Below, in pieces: positions 8,431-17,196 of a stretch of DNA of 47,145 nt. Below the pieces are notes generated by a model, which was not told the origin of the DNA, made no database searches, and saw only the letters and a program-made list of their open reading frames with translations. Source of the DNA: an uncultured Butyrivibrio sp. (GTDB taxonomy: Bacteria > Bacillota > Clostridia > Lachnospirales > Lachnospiraceae); assembly GCF_947169445.1 (NCBI RefSeq), contig NZ_CAMVPU010000031.1, positions 1 to 47,145 on the forward strand, given 5' to 3'. Position 1 is the stretch's first letter; the number at the start of each line of letters is the position of its first letter. The position numbers and the translations under genes were made by a program.

Positions 8431-10191
8431 TCATTTACTATGCTGTTTATTGTATTCGTCATATGTTACAGAAGTAGCTTTACCATCTCGAATTTCATAA
8501 ATATAATCACAGTTCTTGATTGTTGTAAGTCTGTGAGCGATGATTATCAGAGTCTTTTTACCGGAAAGCTTATAAATAGCGTCCATAACAGCCTTCTCTG
8601 TCTCGTTATCAAGAGCTGAGGTTGCTTCATCAAGGACAATCACACCGGGATTATTATAAAGAGCTCTCGCGATACCAATTCGCTGTCTCTGTCCGCCTGA
8701 TATCTTCACACCTCGGTCACCGATATTGCTGTAGATTCCCTCAGGCTGCTCCTTTACAAAGTCTGAAAGCTGCGCCGCATCAAGGGCCTTCCAAACTTTC
8801 TCATCATCTATCTTGTCGTCCTCAACGCCAAAAGCTACATTGGCTCTGATAGAATCATCCATCAAAAAAGTTGTCTGAGGGATATATCCGATGTTTTCAT
8901 GCCATGAAGACTTATTGTAAATAACATCAACTCCACCAACACTTATCTCGCCATTATCAGGATCAAGCACTCCCAGAATAAGATCTGCAAGAGTTGTCTT
9001 ACCGGCTCCTGATGGTCCGACAAAAGCAACAGATTTATTGTAAGGAATTGTAAGACTTACATCCTCGAGTATCTTCTTCTCAGGCTTTGAAGGATATGCA
9101 AAGCTAAGTCCCTTGACCTGGATATCTGCAGGAGTTATCTTTTCTCCTTTATCCATAGCTTTGTTATCTCCAAGCTTCTTTATCTCATTGATTTCATCAT
9201 AAAGTCCATCAATAGATGTCTTGTGGAACATGATAGACCCCAGATATCCGCTGATTCTGTTGAAGGATGGCAGCATACGAATCGCCGCCACTGCGAACAC
9301 AGACATGACAGGAATAAAGGTGTTAACATCAGCTCCCATCACAATCCTTATAGCCATAAAAAACAGAATTCCGCAGATACAGATTGATTCCATAAGGGGC
9401 CTAGGAATATAGTTAAGTGTCTGCTCCATTCGCTTAGCATAGGTAAACCTGCCATAGGACTTATCAAATTTATCCACAAAAAAAGCTTCGCTGCTAGAAG
9501 CCTTAACTTCTTTAATACCGCCAAAAGCCTCCAAGAAGAACTTGCTCTTCTCGGCCTCAGCGAATCTTGAATCATTGCCGTACTTCTTGAGTCTTTTCCT
9601 TACAAGTTTTACGAAGAACAGCATAAAACCGGCCATGATGATAACCAGCACGATAGTAGTTGAGAAATCCGTTATCAAAAGGAATACCGCCAGCATCGTA
9701 CATACCATGAGCTCGGTAAAAAGCATCAGCAGGTTGTTCAGCACATAGATCATGCTGTTTACATCTCTGTTAACGTTTCTCTCAAGATCAGCTACATTGT
9801 GATACGAATGGTATAAAAAGCTCTGATCCATATATCTTTTCATCATATTGACAGACATACGCCTCTGATTATTGTTGGTGAAACGATTCTGAACAATATT
9901 AAGCAGGATCAGATAAATATTCTTTACGATATAAACAACTATCAGCCCTAGCGCCAGGACAAGAATAAACATCTTGTGATCGTGAATGTTCAATATATCT
10001 CCGGCAGCTCTGAAATACTTGTTAGTCTCAGTGATTGTGGGATCCGTAACCGCAGAAACAAGCGGAAGCACCGCGGAGACGCCAACTGTCTCCATAAGTG
10101 CTCCTCCCAGAATAAGGATCAGAAGCAAAATAACCTTGGTTCTCTGACTCCTATCCAATATCGAAAACATCTTTTTTATCATGCTAATCAT
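8431..10191 (-). CDS. PglK/MsbA-like ABC flippase for lipid-linked oligosaccharide
   Basis: A 586-residue half-transporter: six membrane helices (residues about 15-310) fused to an ATPase. Walker A GPSGAGKTT at 392-400, signature ISGGQRQ from 498, Walker B VIVLDE at 517-522 and the H-loop His 553 are all intact. The N-terminus (LLILILGGALMETVGVSAVLPL) is like that of PglK, which flips an undecaprenyl-PP-heptasaccharide. The gene starts right after the stop codon of the upstream GT4, so it belongs to the glycan operon. Since no Wzx is seen here, this protein and the second ABC (24616-26466) are the candidates for moving the glycan across the membrane. Confidence 0.93.
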   Translation of the reverse strand: MISMIKKMFSILDRSQRTKVILLLILILGGALMETVGVSAVLPLVSAVTDPTITETNKYFRAAGDILNIHDHKMFILVLALGLIVVYIVKNIYLILLNIVQNRFTNNNQRRMSVNMMKRYMDQSFLYHSYHNVADLERNVNRDVNSMIYVLNNLLMLFTELMVCTMLAVFLLITDFSTTIVLVIIMAGFMLFFVKLVRKRLKKYGNDSRFAEAEKSKFFLEAFGGIKEVKASSSEAFFVDKFDKSYGRFTYAKRMEQTLNYIPRPLMESICICGILFFMAIRIVMGADVNTFIPVMSVFAVAAIRMLPSFNRISGYLGSIMFHKTSIDGLYDEINEIKKLGDNKAMDKGEKITPADIQVKGLSFAYPSKPEKKILEDVSLTIPYNKSVAFVGPSGAGKTTLADLILGVLDPDNGEISVGGVDVIYNKSSWHENIGYIPQTTFLMDDSIRANVAFGVEDDKIDDEKVWKALDAAQLSDFVKEQPEGIYSNIGDRGVKISGGQRQRIGIARALYNNPGVIVLDEATSALDNETEKAVMDAIYKLSGKKTLIIIAHRLTTIKNCDYIYEIRDGKATSVTYDEYNKQHSK

Positions 10192-11415
10192 TTATTGTTT
10201 CCCCATACTGTCATCATATTTCCATGTTCCGGACATCCTGCGAAACTCGTCCAGCACACTGATAATCCTGTCCGCATATGAATACGAAGCTACCTCTTTT
10301 CGCATAAGCTCCTGTTTTTCAAGTAAAGCCTTAACAGCCTCGTCACTGCAAAGAAGTTTCTCCATGCAGGCTGCAAGGGACTTTTCATCATAACCATCAA
10401 AGAAAAGAGCGCTCTCTCCCATCTGTTCCTTGTGTCCCGGAATATCAGTGATGATTAGCGGGCATCCAAGATAAACCGCTTCAATTGGCGGAATATTGTT
10501 AGGTCCCATAAGGGATGCAAAAACCATGCCGCGAGCGTGGGTATACAGATACTTCATTTCCTCATAGGATACAAAGCCTGCAAAGTTAATCAGGTCTGAA
10601 ACTCCAAGCTTCTCCGCCAGGCCCTTAATATATGCCTTATTGCCCTTGTCGGATCCGGTGAAGATCACATGGGCATCAATATTCTTTTCCCTTCGAAGAA
10701 AAGCCAGTGCCTTCACAATGCAGGCATGATTCTTGTGAGGCCAGAACTGAGCCGGATAGAAAAAATAATCCTTTGGCAGCTCAAAGCCTGGTTTACTCTC
10801 GTTTTCATAGCAAAAAAATGATACCGGAAAAGGAACAATCCTTATCTTGCTACCCATTACTGAGTAGTTCTGAAGGATCTCTTGTTTCCCAGTCTCATTA
10901 CCTGTCAAAATAAATGTGGCCTTGGCCAGCATGCGTGCGCACTGTGTCTCGTGCCCGTTCCATCTGTACATAGGCTTTGTAGTCTCAGGAAATGCAGGCA
11001 TCACTCTGTGCCCGATATCCCATATTGTGTAAATAAATGGCGTAGTCAGATCCACATCTGCAGGATAAGTGAACCAATAGATATCAATGTTCTCTTTTTC
11101 TGCCAGATAGTCCAGATATGACTCTCTATAAATTCTGGGAGAATGGTAAAATAAGCGCAGTCCTGCGTTTCTAATACTATTCCCGGCATTTTTCACAAAC
11201 ATCTTGGGGATTGACTTGTATCTGAGTCTGTCCACATTGATATAGGTAAGTCCATCCCTGTCTGTCTTGTATGGGAACTTTCGTCCGCCGTTATAGCAGA
11301 TCACAATCTCATATTGCTCTCTGATCTTGCCAAGTTCCCCTTCTATTGTCTTAAGGATACTTGATGCCCCACCCTTCTCAGGGGTAACATCGTCAAAATA
11401 TACTCCTACTTTCAT
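10192..11415 (-). CDS. Glycosyltransferase family 4
   Basis: A 407-residue GT-B glycosyltransferase. The N-terminus (GVYFDDVTPEKGGASSI) has the acceptor-domain glycine loop; the second domain has YFFYPAQFWPHKNHACIVKAL, VIFTGSDKGN, LINFAGFVSYEEM, and PPIEAVYLGCPLIITDIPGHKEQMG with the nucleotide-binding Glu. This pattern is usual for mannosyl- or rhamnosyl-type GT4 enzymes, but the sugar cannot be set. Its ATG overlaps the TGA of the aminotransferase by four bases (ATGA), indicating translational coupling, and the ABC flippase follows without a gap. Confidence 0.92.
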   Translation of the reverse strand: MKVGVYFDDVTPEKGGASSILKTIEGELGKIREQYEIVICYNGGRKFPYKTDRDGLTYINVDRLRYKSIPKMFVKNAGNSIRNAGLRLFYHSPRIYRESYLDYLAEKENIDIYWFTYPADVDLTTPFIYTIWDIGHRVMPAFPETTKPMYRWNGHETQCARMLAKATFILTGNETGKQEILQNYSVMGSKIRIVPFPVSFFCYENESKPGFELPKDYFFYPAQFWPHKNHACIVKALAFLRREKNIDAHVIFTGSDKGNKAYIKGLAEKLGVSDLINFAGFVSYEEMKYLYTHARGMVFASLMGPNNIPPIEAVYLGCPLIITDIPGHKEQMGESALFFDGYDEKSLAACMEKLLCSDEAVKALLEKQELMRKEVASYSYADRIISVLDEFRRMSGTWKYDDSMGKQ

Positions 11416-12539
11416 TTTGCAAAACCTTTGATAATATCACAAATTCTCTGAATATCACTCTCTTCAAGATTGGATGCACTTGGAAGATAGAAGCCGTTTT
11501 CAGAAAGCCAGTTTGTCACAGGATACTCGCCTGAACAGTCGCATCCATACTTAATAAGCGCAGGCTGAATATGCATGCTCTTAAAAAGAAGTCTTGTATC
11601 GATTCCATTTTCTTTCAAATGAGCAATAAGCTCATCTCTGGTTCTGCCATATTTATCCGGATCAACAATGATGGTGTTCATCCAGCCAACATTCTCTGAA
11701 TCCTTCTCATCAACCTGGAAAAGAATACCTTCTGTGTCCTTAAGGAACTCTTTATACAAGGCATGATTGTGCATTCTCATCTTCTTGTATTCATCTGCTT
11801 TCTCTGTCTGAGCAAGGCCAATAGCCGCATGAATGTTACTCATGCGGTAGTTAAATCCAATGTCCTGATGCATGTAATCACGAGGACCATTAGGATTAAA
11901 GCATACGTTCTTATAGTAACGGCAGTTAAGAGCATAATCATCGTTATTGGTCACGCACATTCCGCCTTCACCGGTAGTGACATTTTTATTGGCAAAAAAG
12001 CTAAAGCAGGCCACATCTGAAAAGCTTCCCACCTTGCGTCCCTTGTAGGTTGCTCCATGAGCCTCTGCCGCATCTTCTACGATAAAGAGATTGTGCTTTT
12101 TAGCAATATCAGTGATTGCATCCATGTCGCAAGGATTACCAAAAATATGAACCGGAATAATAGCCTTGGTTCTTGGAGTTATCTTTTCCTCAATCTTGGT
12201 AGCATCAATATTCCAGGTATCCTTATCGGCATCCACAAATACCGGCATTGCGCCTGTGTAGCACACTGCGAAAGCTGTCGCAATCATGGTAAAAGAAGGA
12301 ATGATAACCTCATCCCCTTTTCCAATCCCCAAAGCCGCCAAGGCAAGATGAATAGCAACTGTACCATTGCATGCTGCTATGCCATGTTTAACATCGCAGT
12401 ATCTGGCAAACTCCTCTTCAAATCTTGTAACATAGGAGCCACTACTGGAAATCCATCCGGTAGACACTGCATCCATCACATATTTTGTCTCGTTACCATT
12501 AAGAAATGGCTCGCAAACCATTATTCTCTTATTATCCAT
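11412..12539 (-). CDS. DegT/DnrJ/EryC1-type sugar aminotransferase, perosamine-synthase-like
   Basis: A PLP enzyme that places an amino group on a nucleotide-linked keto-sugar. All key parts are present in 375 residues: the opening EPFLNGNETKYVMDAVSTGWISSSG, PSFTMIATA (81-89), VEDAAEAHGA with Asp 156 for the PLP ring, and FSFFANKNVTTGEGG with the Schiff-base Lys 185. The FxNKxxTxGEGG form is that of perosamine synthases and other C4 aminotransferases, in contrast to the SFYPSKNLGA form of the FdtB-like protein at 36051-37145, so this locus probably makes two different amino sugars. GAGGAATTAGGAT precedes the ATG. No 4,6-dehydratase is visible in the window. Confidence 0.92.
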   Translation of the reverse strand: MDNKRIMVCEPFLNGNETKYVMDAVSTGWISSSGSYVTRFEEEFARYCDVKHGIAACNGTVAIHLALAALGIGKGDEVIIPSFTMIATAFAVCYTGAMPVFVDADKDTWNIDATKIEEKITPRTKAIIPVHIFGNPCDMDAITDIAKKHNLFIVEDAAEAHGATYKGRKVGSFSDVACFSFFANKNVTTGEGGMCVTNNDDYALNCRYYKNVCFNPNGPRDYMHQDIGFNYRMSNIHAAIGLAQTEKADEYKKMRMHNHALYKEFLKDTEGILFQVDEKDSENVGWMNTIIVDPDKYGRTRDELIAHLKENGIDTRLLFKSMHIQPALIKYGCDCSGEYPVTNWLSENGFYLPSASNLEESDIQRICDIIKGFAK

Positions 12540-12588
12540 ATCCTAATTCCTCTTTAAATGCATCGCCAAAATCCAAACTGCAATTTCC
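12532..12588 (-). pseudogene. Possible 3' remnant upstream of the aminotransferase (18 codons)
   Basis: Between the cupin gene and the aminotransferase, one minus-strand frame reads a protein-like tail (GNCSLDFGDAFKEELGYG) whose TAA (12534-12532) overlaps the aminotransferase ATG, as in coupled operon genes. It may be the end of a deleted gene; it is too short to be sure. Confidence 0.22.
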
Positions 12589-12603
12589 TTAAGGTACCTG
12601 AAT

Positions 12604-13038
12604 TTAATCCTCTACTATCTTAAGGTCCGCATCATCCACAGCCTTAAAGCGTGTTTTGTCAGCTTCTCCTGCGTATGGTCCCTGCTTGATCTCATACATC
12701 TGAGTCTCCTCAAGACATACAAAACCATGGCCGCCGGAGGCAAGCAGGATCACATCTCCTGATACCAGCTCCACTGACTTGATGTACTCCTGATCATCAG
12801 TATAGAAGTCGCAGCGAAGCCTTCCTTTCTTGATTACCAAAACTTCCTTGGTGTAAAGAACTTCTCGCCTTACCTCGTTGTGAACATGAGGCGCTATAAC
12901 ATGTCCCTCAGGATGATGCATATACGCCAACTGCTGTGAATAATCATCCGGCGTGCAGAAGGTTATTCCCGGCTCATCAAAATCATGTTTTATAACTATT
13001 GCCAATGTCTTACCATTGTCATCGCAAATATTCCACAT
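12604..13038 (-). CDS. Cupin-domain protein of sugar biosynthesis
   Basis: A 144-residue single-domain cupin. PHVHNEVRREVLYTKEVLVIKKGRLRCDFY is the first cupin motif (His pair 85-87 region, then Glu), and SGDVILLASGGHGF the second, with its His. QGPYAGEADKTRF is a conserved tail in relatives that lie beside DegT aminotransferases in surface-sugar loci. It is not the FdtA ketoisomerase type, which has RGxHA. A role in processing or binding a keto-sugar or amino-sugar with the next gene is likely, yet no reaction is established that I know of. GGAG upstream of ATG 13038 supports the start. Confidence 0.8.
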   Translation of the reverse strand: MWNICDDNGKTLAIVIKHDFDEPGITFCTPDDYSQQLAYMHHPEGHVIAPHVHNEVRREVLYTKEVLVIKKGRLRCDFYTDDQEYIKSVELVSGDVILLASGGHGFVCLEETQMYEIKQGPYAGEADKTRFKAVDDADLKIVED

Positions 13039-13050
13039 ACTTATACTCCA

Positions 13051-15840
13051 TTACTCATTCCGTCTTCTGATAGTCTCATAAATTGACTTAAGACTCTTGT
13101 AGTTCTCATCAGCTGTATATTTGGTCAAATACTCTTCCGGAAGCCTTATTGGTGATTCCATAAACTTGGAAACCGCCTTGGCAAGAGCAACTACAGAATT
13201 ACTTTTAAACTTAAGTCCTGTGACTCCATCCTCTACAAGATTGCCCACATTACCTATATCAGAAGCGATAATAGGTGTGCCCATGGTGTATGCTTCAGCC
13301 ACAGCCATAGGGAAGCCCTCATACCACTGAGTAGGATAGATCATAGCAAGAGACTCTCCGACAAGCTTCTTAACCTCGCTGTTAGGAATCTGGCCTGTCA
13401 TCTCAACACTTGTCAGCTCATTGTTCTCGATGTATTCCTTACACCAGCTCTCACTTTCTCCGCTTCCGCATATTACAAGCTTCGGTGCATCAGCTCCCAG
13501 CTTCATCCACGCCTGAAGTAGTATCTCCATGCCCTTGATCTTCTCAAGTCTTCCTGCATAGACAAACTGCTTCTTTCGCTGTTCGTATGGCACCATCTCC
13601 ACATCAAGCTTGGTGAAATTAGGTTTAACAAAGACATTCTCAGGTCTGATCTGCTTGAGAGTCAGGAGCTTTTCCTTGTTAAATTCAGTGAGACAGATAT
13701 AATTAACTGCTCTATAGGTCAAAAGAATCCGCTGAATCTTCATGGACAAAACAGATACGAAGGTCTGCAGTTTGCTGTCTCTATAGCAGTTATATAAAAG
13801 AGACGCCTTAAGTCCGTGTTCCAGACATCTCTCGCAGACGTGTCCTTTTACATAGCACACTCCGTTAGGACAAACCAGCCTGAAATTATGAATGGTCTGA
13901 ACTACCGGAACTCCTCTGTTAATCCCGGCAATATATGCTGCAGGACTAACCAGAGCAATTGTGTTATGAATATGGATAACGTCAATTTTCTCTTTATCAA
14001 TTATCTTACAAATATCTCTATAAGTTCTAAAGTTAAAGATAGATACAAATGCAAGGCCTATCTTCTGAATAAGACCATGATCCCCTGCGTCAGCGTTATT
14101 CCTGCTGTAAACTGTAACCTTATGTCCATGCTCCTCCAAAAGAGCCTTCTCATTGGCTACAACAATGTCCTCTCCGCCCGGAATCCTGTAATAGTTATGA
14201 ACGATAAGAACATTCTCTTTGTACTCAGGTCTAATCTCATGCCTGCGAAGCAGGATACTCACTTTGCTCCTGGTAATCCAAAGGCTTAAAAACGCCAAAA
14301 CAACAACGCTTCCCGCCCACAATCCATAACTGAAAGTATAGCGGATACGCTCCATTTTAGCAAGGCTTGTACTTCTCATGCGATAAATAGGTGTCGTTTC
14401 ATCGATATAACCTCTGATGATAGCGCCCTCTTTTTTGAGACTCTTAACCTCTGCCCTGCTCAGATAAAATGGATCACCCTCAGCCCAGGTATCGTACTCC
14501 TCCTGAGGAAGATATATCTCCTTAGGTGCAGGCACGATCGCAGTATATAAAAGCGATGTAAGAACACCTGTCAATATCATCAAAACAGCTGCCGCAAACC
14601 AGATATTTATAGGAATGATCGGGTTCTTTTCCCTGGTCTTATTACCAAAAGGAATGCGAATTGTCTCGCCCTTAATAAGCGCAAATTCCTTCTGGTGCAT
14701 TCTCTCCGTCAGTCTGTACAGGTAACTTCCGATGAAAAGATATGTCAGGTTCTTGTAGGACTGATTAAAAAGAAGCAGCTCCAATACGCCATATATTGAA
14801 AAGCCCAAAAGAATGGCCAATTCGGCCTTTCTGTTCTCTTTTACGGCATCCCTGATAGTCAAAAACAAAAGTACAAGCGAAAGAATAAAAGGAATGATTC
14901 CTAGTCTGAAAAGCAGGTAAATATATGAAGAATCAATTACATATCTTTCTTCCGGAACCGGAATACTCTCTATTCCAAACAATCTTAAAGGCTCATAGGT
15001 GAGGTAATACTTAGTATAGACCACTCTGCCCGCAAGAACAGTATTGAGTTTTTCATAAACTGCCCCATCTGCGATAAGCGGAACAAAAACAATGAACAAA
15101 ACTCCCAGCGGCATAATAAGCTGTAGAAGCACATTTTCCAGCTTGCTTCTTTCTTTTCTCCACACCAGATACAAATTCAGGAGAACATAGATGCAAACGC
15201 CAAGAAATCCGTTTCTGCTGACAGAATACATGAAAACATAGCCATTTCCAAGAAGCAGTGCAACAGAGATGGCCGTGATGTATTTGGGAGAAAGCTTTCT
15301 CGCCAGATAAAGCACAAATACTGCAAGAACAAAATAGGAAGCATGAAGAGTATTAGGATGCGGATAGCCCAGTGAGTGCCTCAGGATCATATCCCAGCCT
15401 CTTCTGTTGAGGATAAAGCTATACTCAGGAGTTACTCCGACAACGGATAAAACATACATCGTTACAAAGGATGTAATCCACACAGCTGCGCCGGTCTTAA
15501 ACACTTTTCCCAGAGACACGCCTTTTATTCCAAGCATCATTGTGAAATAAATAAGAAGTGATTTCTCCCCTGCCTGAAGATATGACAAAAGCGCCACTCC
15601 AAAAAGAACTGCCATTAGTAATATCTCTGTCAAATTGTGCCTGGTAGTAACAACCTTGCATATGAAGAAAAATGCCCCTAAGAGAAGCGCCACATTATAA
15701 GCAAACTGCCCCTCGTAAAGTCCTATCGCCTTTGCACCAAGCATCACGGCAAAATAGCAAATATACATCAGTTCTGCCAGATTTATATAATTATTTACTT
15801 TTTCATTCTTTATCTTTTCAGGTTCAGTAACACTACTCAT
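13051..15840 (-). CDS. Fusion: Wzy-like polymerase/ligase membrane half plus GT4 half
   Basis: One uninterrupted 929-residue frame. Residues 1-380 form about ten to twelve membrane helices with O-antigen polymerase marks (GYPHPNTLHASYF at 159-170, YSVSRNGFLG at 205-214, a large outer loop around 255-305). Residues 412-434 and 505-524 are two further helices that enclose an outer domain of about 70 residues (PKEIYLPQEEYDTW...). From 542 a complete GT4 enzyme follows: VLIVHNYYRIPGGEDIV, VIHIHNTIALVSPAAY, FVYAGRLEKIKGMEIL, and WYEGFPMAVAEAYTMGTPI. Wzy polymerases and GT4 enzymes are normally separate. Ribosome site GGAG is ahead of ATG 15840. Family of each half is clear; joint action is inference. 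Confidence 0.88.
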   Translation of the reverse strand: MSSVTEPEKIKNEKVNNYINLAELMYICYFAVMLGAKAIGLYEGQFAYNVALLLGAFFFICKVVTTRHNLTEILLMAVLFGVALLSYLQAGEKSLLIYFTMMLGIKGVSLGKVFKTGAAVWITSFVTMYVLSVVGVTPEYSFILNRRGWDMILRHSLGYPHPNTLHASYFVLAVFVLYLARKLSPKYITAISVALLLGNGYVFMYSVSRNGFLGVCIYVLLNLYLVWRKERSKLENVLLQLIMPLGVLFIVFVPLIADGAVYEKLNTVLAGRVVYTKYYLTYEPLRLFGIESIPVPEERYVIDSSYIYLLFRLGIIPFILSLVLLFLTIRDAVKENRKAELAILLGFSIYGVLELLLFNQSYKNLTYLFIGSYLYRLTERMHQKEFALIKGETIRIPFGNKTREKNPIIPINIWFAAAVLMILTGVLTSLLYTAIVPAPKEIYLPQEEYDTWAEGDPFYLSRAEVKSLKKEGAIIRGYIDETTPIYRMRSTSLAKMERIRYTFSYGLWAGSVVVLAFLSLWITRSKVSILLRRHEIRPEYKENVLIVHNYYRIPGGEDIVVANEKALLEEHGHKVTVYSRNNADAGDHGLIQKIGLAFVSIFNFRTYRDICKIIDKEKIDVIHIHNTIALVSPAAYIAGINRGVPVVQTIHNFRLVCPNGVCYVKGHVCERCLEHGLKASLLYNCYRDSKLQTFVSVLSMKIQRILLTYRAVNYICLTEFNKEKLLTLKQIRPENVFVKPNFTKLDVEMVPYEQRKKQFVYAGRLEKIKGMEILLQAWMKLGADAPKLVICGSGESESWCKEYIENNELTSVEMTGQIPNSEVKKLVGESLAMIYPTQWYEGFPMAVAEAYTMGTPIIASDIGNVGNLVEDGVTGLKFKSNSVVALAKAVSKFMESPIRLPEEYLTKYTADENYKSLKSIYETIRRRNE

Positions 15841-15868
15841 TTAATCCTGCTCCAAATCCGGCATTCAG

Positions 15869-17176
15869 TCACTTTTTTCTCTTTGATAAGCTCATAACCA
15901 ATACATTCACAACGCATAATGCCGCCAACGCTGCTATCGAAAGCTGCCTGTGTGCCATAAAGTAATGCACATATGCATAACCATTGCCCAGTCCAATCAG
16001 AATCGCAAATGGAATCATTGCAACCAGACCATAGCCTATTATCCTATCAAGAAGCTCCATCTTAGAACCAGCCGCAATGACATCACGCTGATCATCTTTT
16101 TTCTTCATATAAACAAAAGCCATAACAACAGTCAGAACCACAGCTGCTGCAAACAACAGAATAAATGCAGGAGTTTTGTATACCCATAGATTCTTCATCA
16201 GTCTGTCTATAAAAGAAGCTCCTGAATTCCCCGGATTAGCAGTATCCTCGTACATTGTCATCTGGTTAATTGCATTCTCAATAAGATTATGCTCTGTAAA
16301 CAAAGTGCATATGATCCACTTTATCACCCAGGTAAGAGCATATCCTCCAACCCAGTATAAAGAACTTGAAATAACCGTCTTAGTAACATTCTTTTCACCA
16401 AGAAACCAAAGCAGCACAACAAGTGGAACTCCCAGTGTAATTCCAGGTGAAGACAAGAAACAAAAGAACGACGTAACAGCACCAACTACAGCAAAAAATA
16501 TCTTCCAACCGCCTTCAAGCTTATCGATTTCTTTACCATAGATGAGAATCACAATTATGCTGATAAGCATAGGATAATACTCAGCAGAAAAAACTACAGA
16601 CATTGCCATAGTAATCGGATTAATGAACAATATTGCTGTAATAAACGGCACCAGATGCTTATGCAGGCCATTATGTACCATCAAAGCAATAATCCACGCC
16701 AGTAGTGCAAACTGAATAAACATGTTTATCATCCTGATATCCGGAATGTTAAAGAAAAGCAACAACAACTTCATAAAAATGACTACACCATTCCAGTACC
16801 TTGGATAAATACTCTGCTCGAAATACTCATCCGGATATCGCGCATACTGTAAAACCGACGCATCACGATCCAGTCCATATGTATCAATAAAATACATCAT
16901 CATAGCCTTCTCAAAGGCAGTTCCAGGCGCATCCTCATTAATTGCAATACCATAAAGTGTGAACTCAGACCACCCATCAAGCATTGATGATGTGTATCCC
17001 TGATCCCACTGTAAATATGGATGCTCAGCCTCTATAAGTGGATAACTATCTGCCAAATGCTTCCTCATAGGTGAAGTAGGCAGACAAAAAGCTCCTATAA
17101 GAAGACACATATTAATTATTGTGAGAATACTCACAACCAATATTGATTTACCAAATGTAATAAAATTCTTTTTCAT
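15869..17176 (-). CDS. Polytopic membrane protein, GT-C-like
   Basis: A 435-residue protein with about ten helices. Helix 1 (residues 10-32) is followed by a long outer loop of about 110 residues rich in aromatic and acidic residues (HPYLQWDQGYTSSMLDGWSEF), the usual place of the catalytic acid in GT-C glycosyltransferases. I do not recognise a named family. It stands between the polymerase-GT4 fusion and two other GT-C-like proteins, so a role in polyprenyl-P-sugar transfer or glycan handling outside the membrane is inferred from place and topology. The ribosome site is weak (GAAAAG). No truncation is evident. Confidence 0.7.
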   Translation of the reverse strand: MKKNFITFGKSILVVSILTIINMCLLIGAFCLPTSPMRKHLADSYPLIEAEHPYLQWDQGYTSSMLDGWSEFTLYGIAINEDAPGTAFEKAMMMYFIDTYGLDRDASVLQYARYPDEYFEQSIYPRYWNGVVIFMKLLLLFFNIPDIRMINMFIQFALLAWIIALMVHNGLHKHLVPFITAILFINPITMAMSVVFSAEYYPMLISIIVILIYGKEIDKLEGGWKIFFAVVGAVTSFFCFLSSPGITLGVPLVVLLWFLGEKNVTKTVISSSLYWVGGYALTWVIKWIICTLFTEHNLIENAINQMTMYEDTANPGNSGASFIDRLMKNLWVYKTPAFILLFAAAVVLTVVMAFVYMKKKDDQRDVIAAGSKMELLDRIIGYGLVAMIPFAILIGLGNGYAYVHYFMAHRQLSIAALAALCVVNVLVMSLSKRKK

Positions 17177-17196
17177 AAAATCTTTTCAAAAACCTC

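Noticed and set aside
12057..12557. 166-codon plus-strand open frame
   Set aside because: Antisense to the aminotransferase gene, whose motifs are complete; no recognisable domain in the plus frame.
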